Of a stretch of DNA of 6,406 nt, positions 1 through 4,252 are shown piece after piece; the first letter of the stretch is position 1, and each line of letters starts with the position of its first letter. The notes under the pieces are model-generated. The model searched no databases. It saw nothing but the letters and a program-made list of their open reading frames with translations, and was not told the DNA's origin. A program made the position numbers and the translations under genes. Origin of the DNA: Dietzia timorensis (GTDB taxonomy: Bacteria > Actinomycetota > Actinomycetes > Mycobacteriales > Mycobacteriaceae); the NCBI RefSeq assembly GCF_020742175.1, contig NZ_DYXM01000196.1, forward strand, positions 1-6,406. Reading direction: 5' to 3'.

Positions 1-264
1 GAAGAACAGAGCGACCTCGCCTCCTTCGCGGGCATGTTCGACCTGGCCAACGGGATCGCCGTGCGCGCAGATCCCGAGAAGGTGATCTACCCCAATATCG
101 ACTTGACCGCCCACCTGTTTCGCCAGCCCGAAGGGGAATGGGTTGGATACGACACCCGAGTGTCATTCGGCGGCGAGGGCGTGGGCCTTACCGAAACCGT
201 GCTCCACGACATGCATGGCCCGGTCGGGACGAGCTCGCAGATCCTTACGGTCCGGCCGCGCTAG
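1..264 (+). CDS. Acyl-CoA thioesterase-like protein, hot-dog fold (3' end only)
   Basis: The frame is open from base 1 and ends at TAG 262-264, giving 87 residues; the start lies left of the window. The fragment resembles the C-terminal hot-dog domain of the actinobacterial thioesterase-like (TesB/4HBT_3) proteins of roughly 260-280 residues. The visible family-like blocks are NGIAV, then YPNIDLTAHLFRQP, then GEWVGYDTRVSFGGEG, and a terminal run ending in QILTVRP. Such enzymes hydrolyse acyl-CoA thioesters to free acid and CoA in the cytoplasm; the physiological substrate cannot be read from this fragment. No signal peptide or membrane segment is visible in the part present. Its stop overlaps the stop of the opposing small gene, so the two transcripts converge with no spacer. 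The family is fairly secure; any specific activity is inferred. Confidence 0.85.
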   Translation, partial: EEQSDLASFAGMFDLANGIAVRADPEKVIYPNIDLTAHLFRQPEGEWVGYDTRVSFGGEGVGLTETVLHDMHGPVGTSSQILTVRPR

Positions 265-542
265 CTCTCGCGCTGTCCGAGGGGCCGCGTTCCGAATCGC
301 TTGCGCAGCATGCGGACCTCGATTCCATGTCCGATCGCAGTGCCGAGATAGGTGCCGGCGAAGGTGAGGGCGACGATCGGGAGGAGCTTTTCCCACAGGT
401 CGAAAAAATCGGTGCCTGTAATGCCGAACGCGATGGACCCGATGATGATGGCGATGGACGAGGCGATTAGTGCCGAATGAAGTGACCCCGAGAACGCCAG
501 CAGGTCCCGCGAGTCTGGTTCTTTACTCCGCTCTTCTGCCAT
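261..542 (-). CDS. Small two-helix membrane protein of unknown function
   Basis: A 93-residue protein that I do not recognise. It has a charged N-terminus (residues 1-14) and a hydrophobic segment at about 21-43 rich in Ile, Ala and Gly. A short loop with acidic and aromatic residues (TDFFDLWEK) follows, then a second hydrophobic segment at about 53-72, and a basic tail (RMLRKRFGTR). By the positive-inside rule the basic C-terminus, and with two helices also the N-terminus, should be cytoplasmic. The start is well supported by AAGGGG (CCCCTT at 548-553 on +) five bases before ATG. Two clean membrane segments and a good ribosome site argue that this is a real gene rather than a shadow. It diverges from the PaaX-like gene, and its stop overlaps that of the thioesterase gene. 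No enzymatic motif was seen. Confidence 0.72.
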   Translation of the reverse strand: MAEERSKEPDSRDLLAFSGSLHSALIASSIAIIIGSIAFGITGTDFFDLWEKLLPIVALTFAGTYLGTAIGHGIEVRMLRKRFGTRPLGQRES

Positions 543-638
543 GACCGCCCCTTAGCTCGATATGTACGCAGCTTAAATATAAGATCGACTATTCGTCACG
601 GTCCAGGTTCTCCCGTTACGTAAACGAAAGTGCGACCA
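543..638. promoter_or_regulatory. Divergent promoter region between membrane-protein and PaaX-like genes
   Basis: This short spacer has an AT-rich core at about 573-593. On the minus strand, TATATT (AATATA at 576-581 on +) resembles a -10, with a weak TGGACC -35 (600-605) 18 bp upstream. On the plus strand, TATAAG (578-583) or TAAGAT (580-585) could be a -10 for the regulator gene; no good -35 was found. A perfect 8-bp palindrome, TTACGTAA, lies at 616-623 just before the regulator start and could be an operator. All of these are by-eye matches. Confidence 0.4.
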
Positions 639-1511
639 ATGCGCCGTCGAGTAGGTCACGAAAAGTACCGGATCACGAGAGCGTCCTTCGACGTCATCTC
701 CGTATTTCCCGCACTCGCGGCGACGGCCGTCCCCGGGCCGGTGTTCTCGGCTGTGTTGCAACTCCACGGCTACGGGCCGTCAGCGGTGCGGAATCGGCTC
801 GTGCGTATGGTCCACCAGGGCCAGCTGGTGTCCGATCGCTCGGGCAGGGCTTCGCTGTACCGAGTACATCCCGCGCTCCAGGAGAAGATGGACCAGCTGC
901 GCAGCCGGCTGCATCCACCCACGTTCGATGGGCATTTCCACATGGTCGTGCATGCGATCCCGGAATCGGAACGTCAGCTTCGCGATCGCCTGACCTATCT
1001 CGCCCGTTACCTCGAATATCGGGCGCTTCGGCCGGGTGTGCTCCTCGGCTTCGTGGACCGGTCCGAGCGGCTGTCTCACAAGCTGCGAGGCGCCATGGAG
1101 TGCTCCGATGACTCGTGGTTTTCCTTCGGTACGGTCGTCCCGCCCTCCGAGGAGGCTGCAGAAAGCTGGGTGCGGAGGGCGTTTCTCTGCGACGGTGTTT
1201 CCGAGAAAATCGGTGCACTTGAGGCGAGGATCGAACGTCTGGCCCCGACCGGCGACGGCGGGGAACTGATCAGCTACATGGATGCGCTGTACGACGTGCT
1301 GTGGCTATTCAACGAAGTCGCAGTGCTCCCGGCCGAATTCACGCACCTATCGGACGACGATGCGCGATTATTCGCCCTGCTCGAAAAATTGGACGCGTTT
1401 TACAGGGAGCATTGCGACATTCGGGTAGTGGAGAAGGCGCTCAGCGTTCCTGCCGCGAGACTTATCGAATACGAGGAAACCGATGCCGTTGACGCATTAC
1501 CAAAGGAATGA
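639..1511 (+). CDS. PaaX-like transcriptional regulator
   Basis: A protein of 290 residues from ATG 639, or 293 from GTG 630 in the same frame. ATG 639 is preferred because GAAAG (626-630) sits eight bases upstream, while nothing like a ribosome site precedes GTG 630; the SD is weak either way. Counted from ATG 639, residues about 16-82 form the PaaX-type winged helix-turn-helix, with recognition block PSAVRNRLVRMVHQGQLV and wing DRSGRASLYRVHP. Residues about 97-137 fit the ferredoxin-like (Cas2-like) middle domain typical of PaaX. The C-terminal third is divergent and lacks the usual Asp-Pro-x-Leu-Pro block. Classic PaaX represses phenylacetate degradation and is released by phenylacetyl-CoA, but no paa gene is visible here, so the effector and targets are unknown. 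It may control itself and the divergent membrane-protein gene. Confidence 0.82.
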   Translation: MRRRVGHEKYRITRASFDVISVFPALAATAVPGPVFSAVLQLHGYGPSAVRNRLVRMVHQGQLVSDRSGRASLYRVHPALQEKMDQLRSRLHPPTFDGHFHMVVHAIPESERQLRDRLTYLARYLEYRALRPGVLLGFVDRSERLSHKLRGAMECSDDSWFSFGTVVPPSEEAAESWVRRAFLCDGVSEKIGALEARIERLAPTGDGGELISYMDALYDVLWLFNEVAVLPAEFTHLSDDDARLFALLEKLDAFYREHCDIRVVEKALSVPAARLIEYEETDAVDALPKE

Positions 1512-1525
1512 AAACCTCGCAGGTT
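1511..1525 (-). terminator. Short hairpin downstream of the tRNA, candidate terminator
   Basis: On the minus strand AACCT-GCG-AGGTT forms a 5-bp stem, and the last arm runs into TTTT (AAAA at 1511-1514 on +), about 15 bases past the tRNA 3' end. The stem is short with only two G-C pairs, so termination is plausible but not strong. The T-run overlaps the stop codon of the convergent PaaX-like gene. Confidence 0.35.
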
Positions 1526-1540
1526 GCATTGGTACGTGTG

Positions 1541-1617
1541 TGGTGGGCCCAGCCGGACTTGAACCGGCGACCAGCGGATTATGAGTCCGCGGCTCTAACC
1601 AACTGAGCTATAGGCCC
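1541..1617 (-). tRNA. tRNA with CAT anticodon, probably tRNA-Ile2 (lysidine type) rather than tRNA-Met
   Basis: Read on the minus strand, this folds as a full 77-nt cloverleaf with encoded CCA (TGG at 1541-1543 on +). The acceptor stem is GGGCCTA against TGGGCCC (one G-T pair), the D arm contains AGCTCAGTTGGTTAGAGC, and the anticodon stem is GCGGA/TCCGC. The loop CTCATAA places anticodon CAT at 1581-1583, and the T arm is GCCGG-TTCAAGT-CCGGC. A CAT anticodon can mean elongator Met or Ile2, in which TilS converts C34 to lysidine so that AUA is read as Ile. Acceptor pairs C4-G69 and C5-G68 are TilS identity features in the E. coli system, and TGGTCGCCGGTTCAAGTCC resembles E. coli tRNA-Ile2. I therefore favour Ile2; automated annotation may say Met. 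Confidence 0.95.
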
Positions 1618-1622
1618 TGGCG

Positions 1623-1660
1623 CGATATATCGTACCGGCAGCCGGGGCGTTTCTAGGCAA
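1623..1660 (-). promoter_or_regulatory. Candidate tRNA promoter
   Basis: Just upstream of the tRNA lies the perfect 10-bp palindrome CGATATATCG (1623-1632), the only AT-rich patch here. On the minus strand TACGAT (1629-1634 on +) resembles an actinobacterial -10 and would start transcription about 5 bases before the mature 5' end. Possible -35 matches, CCTAGA at 17 bp and TTGCCT at 20 bp spacing, are weak and overlap the end of the upstream hydrolase gene. Transcription from that gene is an alternative. Confidence 0.3.
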
Positions 1661-2453
1661 CAGGTGTGGCTTTGCTCTCGTCGAACAGCTTTGCGTCGTG
1701 GGCATTGAAAATCACGAGGCCCGGGTCGCGTCGCTTCCATAGCTCATGCAGCCGGTCCTGGTTGTCGAGATACATCCCCAGATCGAAGGCGTTGAGATAG
1801 GCCTGCGCCTTCATTCCGAACGGGACGCGGTGCCGAAGCCCGCGAATCTCATTGCGATGGTCGAAGGCGTCTCCGCAGTGCAGGAGCCATCGTCCGCCGT
1901 CATCCACTGCCACACACGCATGCCCGCGCGAATGTCCGGGCATGGTGACGAGAACGATGCCAGGATCAATCTCGGTGAGCTCCTTCGCCGCAGCGAAATC
2001 GTTCCACCGCTCGCCAAACGGGCTGTGCTCGACGACCTTGGGCCCGTGGGAGAACTGTGCAAGGTTGTAGCGAATCCGCTCATGGCGCGTCGGCCCACGC
2101 AATGCGCCGAGGGCCTCGGCGCTCGTCACGTGGATCTGAGCCTCCGGGAAGTCGGAAAGACCGCCGGCGTGATCGAAATCCATGTGCGTGAGCACGATAT
2201 GGCGAACATCCTGCGGGTCGAACCCGAGCGCGCGCACCTGGTTGACGGCGAACTCCTGCGGGTCGGCGGCCAAGCCAAGCACGTGGCGCATTGGACCGAG
2301 GCGGGCGGCCGGTTCTGCGAAGTCGGCCGCACTCATCCCTGAATCTACGAGCACGAGGCCGCGTGGGGTCTCGATGAGTAGAACGTGGCAAACCATCCGC
2401 GCCACCGAGGTGTTCATTGTTCCGCAGTTGAGGTGGTGGACGCGTAGACCCAT
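1653..2453 (-). CDS. Metallo-beta-lactamase-fold hydrolase (lactonase-like)
   Basis: A 266-residue protein with the MBL-fold metal ligands in order. These are H90-M-D92-F-D94-H95 within LTHMDFDHAGGL, H174 in MPGHSRGH, D195 in LHCGDAF, and a final H252 in FNAHD. It resembles the actinobacterial and proteobacterial metallo-hydrolases often annotated as N-acyl homoserine lactonase or simply MBL-fold hydrolase; the fold normally binds two metal ions and activates water. The second His of the usual HxHxDH motif is Asp92 here, a variant I know from a sizeable subfamily, so this is not evidence of inactivity. There is no signal peptide, so it is probably cytoplasmic. The ATG start is supported by GAGGAAA (TTTCCTC at 2461-2467 on +) seven bases upstream. 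It is divergent from the serine hydrolase gene. The natural substrate cannot be told, and true beta-lactamase activity is not implied. Confidence 0.88.
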   Translation of the reverse strand: MGLRVHHLNCGTMNTSVARMVCHVLLIETPRGLVLVDSGMSAADFAEPAARLGPMRHVLGLAADPQEFAVNQVRALGFDPQDVRHIVLTHMDFDHAGGLSDFPEAQIHVTSAEALGALRGPTRHERIRYNLAQFSHGPKVVEHSPFGERWNDFAAAKELTEIDPGIVLVTMPGHSRGHACVAVDDGGRWLLHCGDAFDHRNEIRGLRHRVPFGMKAQAYLNAFDLGMYLDNQDRLHELWKRRDPGLVIFNAHDAKLFDESKATPVA

Positions 2454-2479
2454 AGGACGATTTCCTCATTTCGAAGCGG

Positions 2480-2495
2480 GTGCGATCTGTCGCAC
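2480..2495. repeat. 16-bp dyad GTGCGA-TCTG-TCGCAC, candidate operator
   Basis: Perfect 6-bp arms with a 4-base spacer. It lies 27 bases upstream of the leftward hydrolase start and is centred 30 bp from the second dyad. It could be an operator or a hairpin in the leftward 5' UTR, depending on where transcription starts. Confidence 0.45.
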
Positions 2496-2509
2496 AAGCT
2501 AGCACGGAA

Positions 2510-2525
2510 CCCGCATCGCTGCGGG
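2510..2525. repeat. 16-bp dyad CCCGCA-TCGC-TGCGGG, candidate operator or hairpin
   Basis: Perfect 6-bp arms with a 4-base spacer, the same geometry as the dyad at 2480-2495 but a different arm sequence. It ends 29 bases before the rightward hydrolase ATG, roughly where a -35 region would fall for a leaderless start. Confidence 0.4.
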
Positions 2526-2554
2526 GCAAATTCCAGGCTGGATAAGGTGGGGGC

Positions 2555-3421
2555 ATGGTCGACGACAATAAGCGCAAGCGCCTGCTCGAAGCCCTGGCCG
2601 ATATCGATGCATGGCCGGTCGACAATGCCGCCGCCGCGGTTATCGCACCTCCTGACGTCGGCGATGCGCCGGATATCCTGGCGACCCACGGCGATACGGG
2701 TGCGGTGTTCGAGCTCGCCTCGGTGACCAAGTTGCTTACCGCCGGCGCGGCGCTCATGGCCGTCGAGGAAGGTGCGATCGAGCTCGACGATGCCGCGGGA
2801 CCGGAGGGCGCCACGGTGCGGCACCTGCTCGCCCACGCCTCGGGCGTCGCGTTCGATTCCGCGGAGGTCAAGGCCGAGCCGGGCACCAAGCGCATCTATT
2901 CGAGCGCCGGCTACGAGATACTCGCCGACCACATCGCGGAATCGACGGGGATAGAATTCCCGGCCTACCTCGCCGAGGGGTTGTGCGGCGCATTGGGGAT
3001 GACGTCGACGGAGCTCCACGGATCGGCGGGGCACGGCGCCAGGTCCACGGTGGACGACCTGAGCGCGCTGGCGGCGGAGATGTTGTCGCCGCGGGTGCTG
3101 TCCCCGCAGACATGGACAGAGGCGTGTGAGGTCGCCTGGCCGGAGATCAACGGCCTCGTGCCGGGCTACGGGATGTTCAAGCCATGCCCGTGGGGGCTCG
3201 GACCGGAGATCAAGGGCGACAAGAGCGCTCACTGGACCGGCACGCGGAACTCCGCCCGCACCTTCGGCCACTTCGGCCAGTCGGGGACGCTGATGTGGGT
3301 CGACCCGGAAGCAGGGGACGGCGGAGTGGCGCTTGTCGTTCTCACCGATCGCGCATTCGGGGACTGGGCCAAGCCTCTCTGGACGGACGTGGCCGATGCC
3401 GTGATCGAGGCGACGGCATAG
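2555..3421 (+). CDS. Serine hydrolase, beta-lactamase/class C (EstB-like) family
   Basis: A 288-residue protein with the serine beta-lactamase/penicillin-binding fold signature. The nucleophile motif is S56-V-T-K59 in FELASVTKLLTAG, the second motif is Y115-S-S-A-G-Y, and the third is H239-F-G241 in GHFGQSGT, in place of KTG. The block VRHLLAHASG at 88-97 is typical of class C-like esterases and peptidases. Such proteins acylate the Ser, with the Lys/Tyr pair as general base; members act as esterases, D-aminopeptidases or carboxypeptidases. The second motif has Ser where many relatives have YSN. No signal peptide is visible, so a cytoplasmic protein is expected, and a role in beta-lactam resistance is unlikely. 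At 288 residues it is shorter than many of the family (about 350-400). The ATG follows AAGGTGG (2544-2550). The substrate is unknown. Confidence 0.88.
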   Translation: MVDDNKRKRLLEALADIDAWPVDNAAAAVIAPPDVGDAPDILATHGDTGAVFELASVTKLLTAGAALMAVEEGAIELDDAAGPEGATVRHLLAHASGVAFDSAEVKAEPGTKRIYSSAGYEILADHIAESTGIEFPAYLAEGLCGALGMTSTELHGSAGHGARSTVDDLSALAAEMLSPRVLSPQTWTEACEVAWPEINGLVPGYGMFKPCPWGLGPEIKGDKSAHWTGTRNSARTFGHFGQSGTLMWVDPEAGDGGVALVVLTDRAFGDWAKPLWTDVADAVIEATA

Positions 3422-3471
3422 CCGCTGCGTCCGACGTCATACTGAATCTTTTTCGGCTCTACATTCGTGTG

Positions 3472-3493
3472 GGCGACACGCCGCCGTGGCGCC
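3472..3493 (+). terminator. GC-rich hairpin after the serine hydrolase
   Basis: GGCGACACG-CCGC-CGTGGCGCC forms a 9-bp stem with one A/G mismatch and a 4-base loop, 50 bases past the stop codon. An overlapping alternative pairs GGGCG (3471-3475) with CGCCC (3495-3499). No T-run follows, which is common for actinobacterial terminators. The 50-base stretch before it holds nothing else clear. Confidence 0.45.
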
Positions 3494-3520
3494 GCGCCCG
3501 GACGCGCCGAGAGCTGTACG

Positions 3521-3685
3521 TTAACTGAGAATGAAGAACTGTACCTTGTAGCCATTAGGCACATGAGGCACACTGGAATTCAGCTGTAACACGAGACAAC
3601 AGAATTTACATATAGACATCAGAACTCACCTGGTTCTTGAGGCGTAGGGGAAGACGTTCCTCAAGCGAATCGGGAGTGTTGTTCG
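3521..3685 (+). promoter_or_regulatory. AT-rich promoter and leader region of the DUF3145 gene
   Basis: Bases 3521-3630 are about 41% GC by count (45 of 110), in sharp contrast to the surrounding coding sequence. TATAGA at 3611-3616 resembles a -10 but has no matching -35. AGGCACA occurs twice as a direct repeat (3557-3563 and 3566-3572, nine bases start to start). A tiny frame of eight codons (MRHTGIQL) runs from 3563 to 3589, without a proper ribosome site. GGGAG at 3672-3676 is the ribosome site for the downstream ATG. No longer protein frame here looks real. Confidence 0.45.
3636..3665 (+). repeat. Inverted repeat in the DUF3145 leader
   Basis: CTTGAGG (3636-3642) and CCTCAAG (3659-3665) are perfect 7-bp arms around a 16-base loop, ending 20 bases before the ATG and just before the ribosome site. 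Inside, GGAA-GACG-TTCC (3649-3660) forms a smaller hairpin that competes for the CC of the outer stem, so two folds exclude each other. It could be a regulatory leader structure or a protein-binding dyad. Confidence 0.4.
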
Positions 3686-4195
3686 ATGACAGACCTAAAA
3701 ATTTACGGAGACACGACGACGGGTGTGGTTTTCATCCACGCCACGCCGGTGGCTCTGTGCCAGCACGTGGAGTGGTCCTTGCGGACCATTCTCGAACGAT
3801 CCGGCGAGCTCACGTGGGCCGAGCAGCCGGCGCTTTCCGGTACCCGGAAGGCGATCATCGACTGGATTGGCCCAGTGGGGACCGGCGCCCGTCTTGCGCA
3901 GGCCCTGGAAAAGTGGGATCTCATCTCGTTCGAGGTCACCGAGGATCCCTCGGAAATGGTCGACGGCGAGCGGTTCTCGTACACCCCCGACCTCGGGATG
4001 TGGCGTGGACAGACGGGCGCCTCGGGCGACGTTGTGCTCGGCGAGGATCGCCTCCGCCACCTGATGAGCCAAGGCGCCGAGTCATTCCATGCCGCCATGG
4101 AAGACGAGCTCGGCACCGCCTGGGACAGCGCTCTCGAACCGCTGCGCGGATTCGACAACACCCCGGAAGTGACCTGGCTTTCGCGCGTGGGCTAA
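3686..4195 (+). CDS. DUF3145 family protein
   Basis: A 169-residue protein that I recognise as DUF3145, a family of about 160-170 residues found across actinobacteria, including mycobacteria, with no assigned function. The family blocks run the full length: GVVFIHATPVALCQHVEW (13-30), GPVGTG (62-67), FEVTEDPS (82-89), YTPDLGMWRGQTGASGDVV (99-117), AWDSALEPLR (145-154) and a terminal WLSRVG. There is no signal peptide or membrane segment, so it should be cytoplasmic. The ATG follows GGGAG (3672-3676) by nine bases. It has its own long leader and converges on the phosphodiesterase gene, so it is probably transcribed alone. In M. tuberculosis, as I recall, the family member is encoded near aceE, a few genes from the fabD-acpM-kasA-kasB-accD6 cluster. 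Finding accD6 nearby here fits conserved synteny. I infer no biochemical role. Confidence 0.9.
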   Translation: MTDLKIYGDTTTGVVFIHATPVALCQHVEWSLRTILERSGELTWAEQPALSGTRKAIIDWIGPVGTGARLAQALEKWDLISFEVTEDPSEMVDGERFSYTPDLGMWRGQTGASGDVVLGEDRLRHLMSQGAESFHAAMEDELGTAWDSALEPLRGFDNTPEVTWLSRVG

Positions 4196-4210
4196 AGCCC
4201 GTCGCACGCG
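4184..4210 (+). terminator. Hairpin at the DUF3145 stop codon
   Basis: CGCGTG (4184-4189) pairs with CACGCG (4205-4210). An alternative inner hairpin GGGC-TAAA-GCCC (4189-4200) spans the TAA stop. Being roughly symmetric it could also act on the opposing transcript. There is no T-run. Confidence 0.35.
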
Positions 4211-4232
4211 TCGGTGGTCACGAACAACGCTC

Positions 4233-4252
4233 CCGGGACTACTCGGTCCCGG
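4233..4252 (-). terminator. Hairpin over the phosphodiesterase stop codon
   Basis: CCGGGAC-TACTCG-GTCCCGG has perfect 7-bp GC-rich arms and a 6-base loop containing part of the stop codon. It lies in the 43-bp gap between convergent genes, so either strand may use it as a terminator. Because it overlaps the last codons, it could instead be a 3'-end stability element. Confidence 0.35.

Larger units (their letters stand above)
2454..2554. promoter_or_regulatory. Divergent promoter region with two inverted repeats
   Basis: This 101-bp spacer separates the starts of the two divergent hydrolases and must hold both promoters. It contains two equal-sized dyads (listed separately) and a GCTAGC palindrome (2498-2503) between them. 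AAGGTGG (2544-2550) precedes the rightward ATG and can be read as a ribosome site. TAAGGT (2543-2548) can equally be read as a TAnnnT -10 placed for a leaderless start at the ATG. No convincing -35 was seen in either direction. Confidence 0.45.

Noticed and set aside
1512..1660. The tRNA as an integration site for a mobile element
   Set aside because: No integrase, no repeated copy of the tRNA 3' end and no compositional break was seen on either side within the window.
1746..2342. 198-residue plus-strand frame opposite the MBL-fold gene
   Set aside because: It is antisense to a gene with a complete set of metal ligands; no independent support.
2080..2895. 271-residue minus-strand frame running over both hydrolase genes
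   Set aside because: It spans the divergent promoter region and both 5' ends in a frame used by neither; its composition is shadow-like.
2414..3271. 285-residue minus-strand frame opposite the serine hydrolase
   Set aside because: It is antisense to a gene with all three catalytic motifs, Arg-rich, and lacks domain features.
1653..3421. The two beta-lactamase-fold genes as an antibiotic resistance cassette
   Set aside because: Neither has a signal peptide or the motifs of true beta-lactamases (the serine enzyme has HFG rather than KTG), and no mobile element flanks them.
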